55,770 nt of DNA, from NCBI RefSeq assembly GCF_020804225.1, contig NZ_WJBI01000015.1, forward strand, positions 116,296 to 172,065, read 5' to 3'. Every line of letters starts with the position of its first letter. Position 1 is the stretch's first letter. The position numbers and the translations under genes are program-made. This DNA comes from Methanosarcina sp. DH2. GTDB taxonomy: Archaea > Halobacteriota > Methanosarcinia > Methanosarcinales > Methanosarcinaceae. Below the pieces are notes generated by a model that was given only the letters and a program-made list of their open reading frames with translations, ran no database searches and had not been told where the DNA came from. Shown here in pieces: positions 1 to 7,968 of the stretch.

Positions 1-139
1 AAATCGAGTACTACCGAAGTGTTTTTCCATAAGGGCTTTTTGTTCCTTATTAGGGTAAATTCTGTATCGGATTCCTCTTTTCATCGGCATTATATACGTT
101 TGGAAACTATATCAATATTAACAGGATAACTATCGGTAT

Positions 140-228
140 GATGTTGGGAAGTTGACGGCTCTCATCCCCTCCCTGTCCCATTCGGGCGAAAGCCCGATGT
201 GCTGAGGAAGGGGGCTTCCCGCCTTATG
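140..228 (-). ncRNA. TnpB-element 3'-end / omegaRNA-like relic
   Basis: Read on the minus strand, this stretch has the order GAAGCCCCC - spacer - hairpin CGGGC/TTTC/GCCCG - GGGAGGGGATGAGAG - CGTCAAC. That pattern is typical of the 3' end of IS200/IS605-type tnpB genes, where the last codons overlap the guide-RNA scaffold. No tnpB gene lies next to it; the upstream side is a tandem-repeat array. It is most likely a relic or a non-autonomous element end. The family assignment rests on remembered sequence style rather than an alignment. Confidence 0.45.
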
Positions 229-246
229 AGATAAAAGAAACGAATG

Positions 247-352
247 TGCATAAACGAGTACGCATAAACGAGTACGCATAAACGAGTACGCATAAACGAG
301 CACGCATAAACGAGTACGCATAAACGAGCACGCATAAACGAGTATACATAAC
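247..352. repeat. 14-bp tandem repeat array
   Basis: About eight head-to-tail copies of a 14-bp unit, CATAAACGAGTACG, with T/C variation at one position. The short reading frames across the array are artefacts of the repeat. No coding role is apparent. Confidence 0.9.
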
Positions 353-444
353 AGATCGGGGCAGGAAACAGAATAAGACAGGGAATCCTGACAAAGGCAG
401 CACAGGGCGGAAAATAAACTCGAGAAGAGAAATTCTCTGCTTTT

Positions 445-1026
445 TCAGCCGCTTCTATCCTTTTCCACAACTTTCATAACATCTGCACTCGATGCGGTCT
501 GCACAATAACAAACTGTTTGCTCACGGAAGCCGTTTTCTTTGCTGTGGTCTCCATGCAGAGCATAAGAATCTTCACTGCATTCTGGAGGTTACTTTTTTT
601 CGTCCATTTATCCTGGAAGCATTTGTTGGCTACCTGCTTTGTAAACTCGTTTCCGAAAGCTATGAAATTGCTTCCTTTTCCCTGGGAAGTCAGCGTCAGT
701 TCGGAATCCTTGAGTTCGGCAATTGCATAGTTTCCTGCTGAAGCATATAGCCTTCTTTTTTTGATGACTCCACCCTCAACCGAAGATACTTCCCCTACCA
801 GGACGCTGTTTCTCTCTGAGACTTTCTCCTTACAGTCCGTAACTATTATTTTGACCCCAAACTCCTCCGCCTTTTTTGCCAGTTCCTCATCCGTAACTAT
901 TGTGCCGCTGTAAAGCTCTTTTTCGAGCTTTTCCCTGTCGATTTTCTCTCCTTCAAAAGTGATCTCACGCATATCTCCTGCCATGACTGTGCCGTTCTTT
1001 CCAATAAAAGCTATAACAAGAGTCAT
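445..1026 (-). CDS. DUF2121 family protein (proteasome-like fold suspected)
   Basis: A 193-residue soluble protein with no signal peptide or membrane segment. The N-terminus (MTLVIAFIGKNGTVMAGDMR) matches my memory of the archaeal DUF2121 family (COG4079), which is conserved in methanogens and has no known activity. The pattern of a short beta strand followed by GTVMAGDMR recalls the N-terminal strands of Ntn-hydrolase/proteasome subunits, but no free N-terminal Thr, Ser or Cys is evident after Met removal other than Thr2, so catalysis is unproven. The start is supported by GGAG about 8 bases upstream. It is a single gene with no operon partner in the window. The family call is fairly secure; the function is unknown. 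Confidence 0.75.
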   Translation of the reverse strand: MTLVIAFIGKNGTVMAGDMREITFEGEKIDREKLEKELYSGTIVTDEELAKKAEEFGVKIIVTDCKEKVSERNSVLVGEVSSVEGGVIKKRRLYASAGNYAIAELKDSELTLTSQGKGSNFIAFGNEFTKQVANKCFQDKWTKKSNLQNAVKILMLCMETTAKKTASVSKQFVIVQTASSADVMKVVEKDRSG

Positions 1027-1175
1027 ATTAATTGCTCCAGAACCTGCCTTAAAAATCTTTCTGTTTTAAGGTATTTATATTTCTTAATAATTCTCCTAAA
1101 AGAAATATTTCGCATGGACCAGGAAATAATTTTCCTGACCCCTAAGACCGTATTTTGACCTGCAGTTTATAGAAT

Positions 1176-1720
1176 ACTCCCGCAGCTTGCCTGGCGGCCC
1201 TTCCCAAAAGGAAAAAATATTGAGACCTGAAAAAAGTGTATTTTGGTATTATTTAGTTCAGTTCTGTTGTATTTTCACCATTACACACTTTTTCGATATA
1301 TTTTAATTTTTGTATTTTTTCACTCTTTATTTCTAGCTTTTTCTCTTCTTTTTCGCGGAAAAGGCTGCTTTCCTGCATCAAACGTCATAAGGCTGGTCAG
1401 AGAAGGCCTGCCTCCAAAAAAACTCTTTTACCGGGATCGCTTTTTGATTGATATGTAAGATATAAAAGCCCCCGCCCGCTTGTCTGGTGGCCCTTTCCAA
1501 AAAGAAAAAGTAAAGAGAAATAGACGGAAGAAAACGAAACTGGAAAAAGCAATAAAGATAGATGCAGAAAAGAATTTTATTCAGGAAAATTCAATTCGGT
1601 TTCGTTTACATCTGCATAGACTTTTTATATCTTTATTCACTTTTGCTTTTTTCTTCTTTTTCTCTCTTATTGGGAAAGGACGTTCTCCCGCGTCGAACGT
1701 GACAAGAATGACACGGTATG
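1176..1720. repeat. Two related imperfect hairpin elements
   Basis: Two similar blocks lie in tandem, about 1176-1410 and 1468-1715. Each opens with a motif like GCTTGCCTGGCGGCCC followed by CCAAAAGGAAAAA, has an AT-rich middle, and closes with CTTCTTTTTC, GGAAAGG and a CGAACGT-like motif. In the second copy the arms pair imperfectly around 1550-1650 (AATAAAGATAGATGCAGA against its complement). I see no convincing gene; this looks like a duplicated non-coding, MITE-like element. Confidence 0.5.
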
Positions 1721-1842
1721 GCGAATAAAGTTGTCCTGGTCAGAAATATCTAATTTAGTCCTTCTGAGCAAAGCTCACTGCGATAAACTATAAATTAGTC
1801 TGCTTGAGCGAGCGAAGCGAGTGAAACAGACCGCGTACTCCC

Positions 1843-1995
1843 GAGGCGCAATTCGGGCGAGGCGCAATTCGGGCGAGGCGCACTTCGGGCGAAACGCAAT
1901 TCGGGTGAAGTATTCCGGGTAGAGTAATTTAGATGGAGTAAGCCGGATGGAGCAACTCGATCGGTTCAGGATTCAACTCGATCGATTCAGGATTC
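1843..1995. repeat. 16-bp and 22-bp short tandem repeats
   Basis: About four degenerating copies of a 16-bp unit (CGAGGCGCAATTCGGG) lie at 1850-1920. They are followed by two copies of a unit containing CAACTCGATCGGTTCAGGAT at 1952-1996, just past the stop of the leftward gene. The region from 1027 to 2000 otherwise shows no gene. Confidence 0.75.
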
Positions 1996-2000
1996 AGAAT

Positions 2001-2714
2001 TTAAGCCAGTTTTGTTTTACTTAAGGGACTCTTTGCTGTATCCCTGAGATTCGGAATGTACGCATAAAGAGGCATTACAAATGAGCTGGACTCTCCGGTT
2101 TCTTTTTGCTTGAGATGTTCCTGGAATTTTTCGATTACTTCCTTCTGTATCTCTTCCGGGATATTGCTACTGCTTGCCATTGAAATAAATACATCGTGAT
2201 CGGGCTCTTCTGCAGTTCTAATTAACCAGCATAAAATATTATGCCTTGTAGTTTCATCAGGGTGGCTTAGCAGTTCAAACATGGCGGAGGTATCTCTGGA
2301 GGAGAGAAAGTCACGGATGCTAACCGAAGCTCTTGCTGAAATAACCCCTCCAGAGGTTTTAAGAATTAAGATCAAACTCTCTCTTATCGCTTTTCTCTCC
2401 TCTTGTGAGAATCCTGTAGAATCAATGCCCTGAAGACCGACTGCAGAAGCCAGGATATAATACTGGTTTTCAGTCTCTCTCAGTCCCTTAAGAAGGCAGC
2501 TTATCCTGATATCCTCAGGTATGAGAAAGGGGTGAAAAAGCAGGTTGGCCACTGCCTGAGGTTTATTCCATTTTTTGAGTGTGAAGCGGATCTTCTTAAT
2601 ATCTTTCTCATCTAACTGCCTTAGTTTCGATCTGGCTTCCAGTAAATCATCCAGATCCTCTGCCTCAAAAAAAGCTTTAAGATCAGGACTTGTCCCAGTT
2701 GAAAAAATACCCAT
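2001..2714 (-). CDS. HEAT-like helical repeat protein, function unknown
   Basis: About 237 residues, predicted all-helical, with repeated amphipathic helices of about 30-40 residues (for example FELLSHPDETTRHNILCWLI and LLFHPFLIPEDIRISCLLKG). This resembles HEAT or armadillo repeats. There is no signal peptide, membrane segment or catalytic motif. ATG at 2714 is chosen because TTGGGGA lies about 9 bases upstream; a TTG at 2729 would add five residues. Such proteins usually serve as binding scaffolds, but no partner is suggested by the neighbourhood. The gene is monocistronic and precedes an AT-rich gap. Confidence 0.6.
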   Translation of the reverse strand: MGIFSTGTSPDLKAFFEAEDLDDLLEARSKLRQLDEKDIKKIRFTLKKWNKPQAVANLLFHPFLIPEDIRISCLLKGLRETENQYYILASAVGLQGIDSTGFSQEERKAIRESLILILKTSGGVISARASVSIRDFLSSRDTSAMFELLSHPDETTRHNILCWLIRTAEEPDHDVFISMASSSNIPEEIQKEVIEKFQEHLKQKETGESSSFVMPLYAYIPNLRDTAKSPLSKTKLA

Positions 2715-3153
2715 GTACCATATCCCCAAAGTTTTATACTCTAATTCTGCAAAAAGCTAATTAGAGACCCCGGCATGCCGGCATTGTTATAATACATAGT
2801 TACACATTTAGAACATATATGGGCTTAGAAGTTAATCTATTGTGATCTTATATCTAATTATACTTAAACTTATTTTTTATGTTCTTAGTTGAATATATAA
2901 TTTATTAGCTTATTAATCTCTTATGAGTCTTATTAATCTTTCACAGTCCAATAGTAAAAATATAAATTATCAGTTATATAGATTCACATTAAGTATCATA
3001 CAGTGAAAACCATATTTTCCCAACAAAACCAAATACCTCGACTACAGTATTTACATAGGGGATCGATGGGCGTGATACAATAATCGAGAATTCTGATGAG
3101 CTTGCGAATTATTGAAGATCAGAAAATTGGAACGAGGAAGAGTTGTGATGTGA

Positions 3154-3228
3154 TAGCAGTGACCTACATCTAGCAGTGACCTACATCTGTTTCGCTGCAC
3201 TCAACCGGATCCATTCTTTTTATATTTA
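3154..3228 (+). promoter_or_regulatory. Pirin promoter with a perfect 17-bp direct repeat
   Basis: A 17-bp sequence (TAGCAGTGACCTACATC) occurs twice without a gap at 3154-3187. An archaeal TATA element (TTTATATTTA) follows at 3219-3228, about 45-50 bases before the pirin start. The repeat lies where an activator would bind in archaea. The rest of 2730-3153 is AT-rich and holds no gene I can see. Confidence 0.55.
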
Positions 3229-3270
3229 TGAGAAATATGGTAGATTATTTTTCGAGAGGTGGTAACTATA

Positions 3271-4173
3271 ATGGCTAATCTCAGAAGAATAAGAAAAGTA
3301 AGGAAAAGTATGCCAACCGTCGAGGGTGCAGGGGTACACCTTAAGAGAGCTTTCGGGTTCCAGCATGTGCCTGAGTTCGACCCATTTTTATTGTTTGATG
3401 AATTTCATTCGGAAAAACCTGAGGAGTACAGTATGGGATTTCCATTTCACCCTCACAGGGGGATTGAGACTATTACTTATGTCCTGCAGGGGGAGGTAAG
3501 GCATGAGGACAGCCTGGGAAACAGGGGTATAATTCGGCCCGGCGAAGTACAGTGGATGACTGCTGGGAGCGGGATTATCCATCAGGAAATGCCACAGGGG
3601 GATGAAAACGGGGCTTTATGGGGTTTTCAACTCTGGGCTAACCTTCCGGCTTCGCAAAAGATGATGGAGCCGCGCTACCAGGAGATCAAAAGCAACCGGG
3701 TGCCTGAACTTTTAATGGAGAAAGGGCTGAAAGTAAGAATTATTTGCGGGGAAGTTAACGGGGTTGAAGGACCCGTGCGGGAAATAATAACCGATCCTGA
3801 GTATCTGGACGTGACAGTACCGGCAGATGAGAATTTTTCCCATATAACAGTCCCGGGCTATACTGTCTTTGCATACGTGATCGAGGGCAGCGGGCGTTTT
3901 GATAAGGAAAAAGACCCATGTGCCTTTGAAGTTGAAGGGGGAAGGTATCTTGACCCTGCAGAGGGTTGTGTGATAGGTCCGGAAACCCTTGTTCTCTATG
4001 GAGATGGGGATTCGATCGAGGTGACTGCAGGGGATAAAGGGATAAGGTTCCTTCTTATATCGGGAAAACCTATCGCTGAGCCTGTTGCCTGGTACGGACC
4101 GGTTGTTATGAACACAAAAGAAGAACTGAAAGTGGCTTTTGAAGAATACAGGCAAGGGTCATTTACAAGATAA
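3271..4173 (+). CDS. Pirin family protein
   Basis: About 300 residues, the usual pirin length, forming two cupin domains. The N-terminal cupin carries the metal motif: His in FHPHRGIETITYVLQG (around residues 55-70), then H and E in GSGIIHQEMPQ. The typical WMTAGSGIIHQEMP segment is intact. Pirins are iron-binding proteins; some oxidise quercetin and others act as redox-dependent cofactors. ATG at 3271 is preferred over the in-frame GTG at 3259 because that GTG lies inside the Shine-Dalgarno sequence GAGAGGTGG. The gene has its own TATA element and stands alone. Physiological substrate unknown. Confidence 0.92.
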   Translation: MANLRRIRKVRKSMPTVEGAGVHLKRAFGFQHVPEFDPFLLFDEFHSEKPEEYSMGFPFHPHRGIETITYVLQGEVRHEDSLGNRGIIRPGEVQWMTAGSGIIHQEMPQGDENGALWGFQLWANLPASQKMMEPRYQEIKSNRVPELLMEKGLKVRIICGEVNGVEGPVREIITDPEYLDVTVPADENFSHITVPGYTVFAYVIEGSGRFDKEKDPCAFEVEGGRYLDPAEGCVIGPETLVLYGDGDSIEVTAGDKGIRFLLISGKPIAEPVAWYGPVVMNTKEELKVAFEEYRQGSFTR

Positions 4174-4383
4174 ATGGAAACAAAAAATTAAATTTATTAT
4201 TCTTTTTATAAATGCATTATCGTTACTGAGAATGAACGCCTTATTCTGCCTAAACTGTAGACCTCTGAAATCAGCTTTAAAGTGAGTAAACTTTTTTATC
4301 GGTATACGATGTTTTGTCGGATTTTACTTGCAAGGTTATTGAGTTCTAATTAAGTTTTTACAAAGCCTTAAATGTTAAAACAT

Positions 4384-4429
4384 GTTATTTATATCTAACA
4401 CATGTTAGCTAAATCTAACTAAATGTTAG
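4384..4429 (+). promoter_or_regulatory. TATA box with two palindromic operators
   Basis: A TATA-like element (TTATTTATATC) at 4384-4394 is followed directly by two palindromes: CTAACA-CA-TGTTAG at 4395-4408 and CTAAC-TAAAT-GTTAG at 4415-4429. Their centres are about 20 bp apart, close to two helical turns. Both sit where transcription should start, which suggests a repressor site. The XRE regulator encoded second in the downstream operon is the obvious candidate ligand, though this is inference. Confidence 0.6.
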
Positions 4430-4537
4430 TGATTTCGAATAATATGTTGTAAATAAAGAACATAATTATTGATTTCCAATAAGAGATGTTCAATAAAGCC
4501 GCATTAAATAGAACAAGATTATTGAAGAGGATGTAAA

Positions 4538-4933
4538 ATGAAAAATATAAAAAAAGAATATACGTACAGGCTTGCTTTAGGAATAGCCATTATGCTTGCG
4601 GGGATGTTTTCGGTAGTTTTTCATATATTTGAGACTTCTATCTCTATTTTTCTTATCAACCTCGGCCTGATCCTCTTTGTTATAACAGCTTTCAAACATT
4701 TCAGGCTGGGGGATCTCCCTGACAGAGACGAGAGAACAAAAAAACTGGCAGCTTACGGGATAACTTATTCCTGGCTTCTGACATTGGTGCTAATTGCAGT
4801 GCTCTACTGGATAGAATACTTCAAACTGATTGAATTTACTGCAGGAGATGTGCTTGGCATACTTCTTATTTTTATGACTATCTCAGCGAATGTCTTCAGG
4901 TGGTATTTCATGCAGAAAGGCGATGTTGAGTAA
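4538..4933 (+). CDS. Small four-helix membrane protein, DUF2178-like
   Basis: 131 residues with four predicted membrane helices (about 12-30, 33-50, 73-92, 100-120) and a conserved-looking cytoplasmic loop, DLPDRDERTKKLAAYG. This architecture matches the DUF2178 group, which is habitually encoded next to a small XRE-type repressor, as here. The stop is followed after 19 bases by the regulator gene, so the two form an operon behind the palindromic operator. An analogous role would be a membrane partner controlling the repressor, but no activity is known. The leader is about 110-120 bases. Confidence 0.7.
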   Translation: MKNIKKEYTYRLALGIAIMLAGMFSVVFHIFETSISIFLINLGLILFVITAFKHFRLGDLPDRDERTKKLAAYGITYSWLLTLVLIAVLYWIEYFKLIEFTAGDVLGILLIFMTISANVFRWYFMQKGDVE

Positions 4934-4952
4934 AGACTTCGGAGGATAAAGA

Positions 4953-5159
4953 GTGAAAACAAGGATCAAAGAGCTTCGGGCAAGGCATGACCTTACTCAG
5001 GAGGCTCTTGCAAATCTGGTAGGAGTAAGGAGAGAAACCATCGTCTTCCTGGAAAAAGGGAAGTATAATCCCTCTCTGAAACTTGCCTACAGGATAGCCA
5101 GAACACTTAACGCCACAATTGACGAACTGTTCATTTTTGAAGACTCGGACCTCGAATAA
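4953..5159 (+). CDS. XRE-family HTH regulator, minimal size
   Basis: 68 residues, consisting almost only of a lambda-repressor-like helix-turn-helix: [45 protein letters not shown]. It starts at GTG 4953, supported by GGAGG at 4941-4945. Small regulators of this type are usually autorepressors coupled to a membrane protein. The two palindromes at 4395-4429 are the likely operator. The domain call is firm and the target is inferred. Confidence 0.9.
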   Translation: MKTRIKELRARHDLTQEALANLVGVRRETIVFLEKGKYNPSLKLAYRIARTLNATIDELFIFEDSDLE

Positions 5160-5385
5160 ATATCAAGGTTCTCGGATCTCGAATAAATACCAGGGTTGTT
5201 TCTAAAACTGTTCCGAAAAAAACCGACACCAGCCAATATTATATTTATAATTTCTCTCCAGAGTATCAAACAATTAAAGTCCAGGGAACCGGGAAGACTG
5301 AAAAAGAGTCTGGAAGCAGCCAGTTTGAGAGTCCGGTTAGAAAGACTCATAAAAGGTTAATTAAAAGTAGTTTATTGTGTTTTAA

Positions 5386-5553
5386 TTTATTCTGAGAAGT
5401 CTATATGAAGCCCATCTACCTGAAACTAAAAATGTATCAGATCCTAAAGAGTTGCTTTTGCCTCCCAATTAACTGACAAAGGAGCAATTGAATGAGATTA
5501 TATCTAAAATATAAAAGCGTGAAGGAATTAAGTCGAGGCTGTAATTGCAGTAA
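5386..5553 (+). pseudogene. Possible decayed short coding relic
   Basis: One frame reads LYEAHLPETKNVSDPKELLL, then LTKEQLNEIISKI and KREGIKSRL, the three pieces separated only by TAA codons. The protein-like composition suggests a decayed gene rather than random AT-rich DNA. I do not recognise the family. The rest of the 5160-5677 gap is AT-rich with no other gene. Confidence 0.25.
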
Positions 5554-5612
5554 TGCTCACTTTGCTTTTTTGAATTTCACATTATATGGAGAACTTAGCT
5601 TTCTAAAGGGAA

Positions 5613-5642
5613 GAAAAATTAAATAAGTTTTTTAAATAACAT
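5613..5642 (+). promoter_or_regulatory. Probable promoter of the ABC operon
   Basis: Two TATA-like stretches (TTAAATAAG and TTTTAAATAAC) lie 35-65 bases before the ATPase start. Either would place transcription initiation just ahead of the Shine-Dalgarno sequence CAGGAGA. No operator-like symmetry was seen. Confidence 0.4.
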
Positions 5643-5677
5643 ATTATATTTACTAAACGAGTCATTCAGGAGAAAAC

Positions 5678-6391
5678 ATGGAAAATACACTGATTGCCTT
5701 TCAGAATGTCTGGAAAACCTATCAGATGGGAGAAGTTCAGGTCAATGCTTTGAAAAATGTAAGTGTGAAACTTGGAAGAAGGGAATTTGCCGCGATAATC
5801 GGGCCTTCAGGGAGCGGGAAATCCACTATGATGAACCTGGTGGGCTGTCTGGATATCCCTTCACAGGGCAAAATTTTCTTGAAAGGCAAGGATATAGCAC
5901 GTCTTCAGGAATCGGATCTGGCAGCCCTTAGAGGCAGGACAATAGGATTCGTTTTCCAGCAGTACAACCTGATTCCAGGAATGACGGCTCTTGAAAATGT
6001 GCTTTTACCTCTGGAAATTCAGGAAATTGATGATAATACTGCGGAAAAAAGGGCAAAGGAATTGCTTGACCTTGTAGGGCTTTCCGATAAGATGCAGAAC
6101 AAACCCTCCCAGCTATCTGGAGGCCAGCAACAGAGAGTTTCGATTGCAAGAGCCCTTGCCTGCGACCCCGAAATTATACTTGCGGACGAGCCGACAGGGG
6201 CGCTTGACAGCATCACCGGAAAAGAGGTGATTTCAATCCTTTACAGGCTCTGGAAAGAAAAAGGTAAAACAGTAGTTATGGTCACCCATGACATGCACCT
6301 TGCAGGATATGCCAGCCGGCACATTCAGCTCAAGGATGGAGAGATGGTCAGAGACGGGCCGAATAAAGAACAGATCAGTCCTGAAACATGA
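5678..6391 (+). CDS. ABC transporter ATP-binding protein, LolD/MacB type
   Basis: 237 residues with every ATPase motif: Walker A GPSGSGKST (about 42-50), Q-loop FVFQQYNLIPGMTALENVLLP, signature LSGGQQQRVSIARAL (about 145-160), Walker B IILADEPTGALD and the switch His in VMVTHD. The pattern GMTALENVLLPLE and the size match the LolD/MacB/FtsE-like subfamily that powers mechanotransmission or lipoprotein/macrolide exporters rather than a canonical importer. It is first in an operon with a secreted protein (6594) and a MacB-type permease (7969). The start has AGGAG 6-7 bases upstream. Confidence 0.95.
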   Translation: MENTLIAFQNVWKTYQMGEVQVNALKNVSVKLGRREFAAIIGPSGSGKSTMMNLVGCLDIPSQGKIFLKGKDIARLQESDLAALRGRTIGFVFQQYNLIPGMTALENVLLPLEIQEIDDNTAEKRAKELLDLVGLSDKMQNKPSQLSGGQQQRVSIARALACDPEIILADEPTGALDSITGKEVISILYRLWKEKGKTVVMVTHDMHLAGYASRHIQLKDGEMVRDGPNKEQISPET

Positions 6392-6593
6392 CCAGGAATG
6401 TCTGGGTGAACTTCAAAGGAAAATTGGTTACAAGAGAAAGAAACTGGTTACAAGGGGAAATTGGGTTCGGTAAAAAAATTGGACTCAGTAGAAAACTAAA
6501 CGGATTTCATGTTAATTTTCAAAATGGGTTTCTGATAAATCTTCTGGAAAAAAGTGGCAAAATTAAGAAATTAGTAAACTGAGGTATCCAAAA

Positions 6594-7943
6594 ATGAATT
6601 TTAAACAATTTATCCTTTTTATTTGCATGATTATGCTGAGTTTGTCTTTATGCAGCGGAACTGCCCTGTCTGCAAGTACTTATGACACAAACAGGAGTCT
6701 TGATAAAGGCATAAGTGTTAACCTGCTCAACCAGGATCCTGACCCTGTAAATCCCGGGGATATACTTGAAGTCAGGATTTCTATTGAGAACACCGGTTAT
6801 ACAGATATAGAGAACTGTTATCTGGAAATCAAGCCAGAGTATCCTTTCAGGGCTCTTTCGGGAGAGAAACTTGTAGAGAGTATAGGCACTCTCGGAAAAC
6901 GCTCTGAGGATGACCGTAGAAAAGTTGTTAAGTTCAAAGTCGGAATTGAAAATGACGTTAATGAAGGCAAATATCCACTCAAGGTATACCTTTACTCAAC
7001 AGGCAGCAAAAATAAAATCTCCCTTACCAGGGAGCTAACAATAGATATTGATAGTGAATCAAACGCTGAAATAGAGCATATTAACGTCGAGAAGCTGGTG
7101 CCCGGGGAGAAAACCAGGCTTATTTTCGGCATAAAAAATGTAGGAAATTCTCCTCTCAAAAACTCAATGTTCTCCTGGGAATGCACAAACGATGTGATCC
7201 TGCCTGTGGGTTCCAGCAATGTCAAGCACGTTAACCTTATTGATGTTGGAGAAACTGCCAATGTCAGCTTTGAGGTTCTAACCAATGTGAATACAAAGCC
7301 TGGGCTGTACAAGCTGGATATGATACTCACCTATGATGATATCGAGGCACTCCAGACAATTACAGAAGCAGGAACCGTAGAGAACCAGAAGAGAAAGACA
7401 ATCGAAAGCAAAGCAGGAATCTATATCGGAGGTACCACGGATTTCGATATTGCTTTTATGGAAAGGAGCCCTACCGGAGCTTATACGTTTTCAGTTTCTA
7501 ATATCGGGAACAACGGCGCAAACTCGGTCAAAGTTTCTGTCCCCCTTCAGGCAAACTGGACAGTAACGGACGGCAGCAATTCCGTAATTCTTGGCAACCT
7601 CCAGAAAGGGGACTACACGATTGCGGATTTCAACCTGGAACCCGGAACTGTTGGCAAGGAGCTTCCTATAAAATTTGAAATCAGTTATACCTCAAGTGAC
7701 GGGATGAGGCAGGTTGAGGAAAATGTACTCTCCCTTTATGCTTCCCCTTCTGCCCTTCCTGCAGGTTCCAAACTGCCAGAAGAAAGCAGCGGGTCGAGTT
7801 TCTCATATAAACTTGTATTACTTATCCTTCTCGGGGCTACAGGTCTTTTTATTTATAAAAAGTATCAGAAAAAAATGAAGGAAAATAATGCTGAAGGACT
7901 GAACGGCGAGAACCAGATAGAAGAAAAGAAGACGGACGAGTAA
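6594..7943 (+). CDS. Secreted, membrane-anchored CARDB/COG1361-like protein of the ABC operon
   Basis: 449 residues: a Sec signal peptide (about 1-27, ending near ALSASTYD), three or more Ig-like beta domains of the CARDB/COG1361 type with recurring phrases such as DPVNPGDILEVRISIENTGY and FSVSNIGNNGANSVKVSV, then a single C-terminal helix (about 404-422) and a charged cytoplasmic tail. The topology is an extracellular stalk fixed to the membrane. It sits between the ATPase and permease genes of a MacB-like exporter, the place where bacteria encode the MacA adaptor, so an adaptor-like or substrate-receptor role is plausible. This is inference from position. It starts at ATG after GAGGT. Confidence 0.8.
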   Translation: MNFKQFILFICMIMLSLSLCSGTALSASTYDTNRSLDKGISVNLLNQDPDPVNPGDILEVRISIENTGYTDIENCYLEIKPEYPFRALSGEKLVESIGTLGKRSEDDRRKVVKFKVGIENDVNEGKYPLKVYLYSTGSKNKISLTRELTIDIDSESNAEIEHINVEKLVPGEKTRLIFGIKNVGNSPLKNSMFSWECTNDVILPVGSSNVKHVNLIDVGETANVSFEVLTNVNTKPGLYKLDMILTYDDIEALQTITEAGTVENQKRKTIESKAGIYIGGTTDFDIAFMERSPTGAYTFSVSNIGNNGANSVKVSVPLQANWTVTDGSNSVILGNLQKGDYTIADFNLEPGTVGKELPIKFEISYTSSDGMRQVEENVLSLYASPSALPAGSKLPEESSGSSFSYKLVLLILLGATGLFIYKKYQKKMKENNAEGLNGENQIEEKKTDE

Positions 7944-7968
7944 ATTTGAAGCCCGGGCCTGTGGTTCC

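Noticed and set aside
6388-6582. 64-residue ORF between the ABC ATPase and the secreted protein
   Set aside because: Although its ATG overlaps the ATPase stop, it contains short direct repeats (GGTTACAAG), has low-complexity sequence and lacks a ribosome site; probably spacer DNA.
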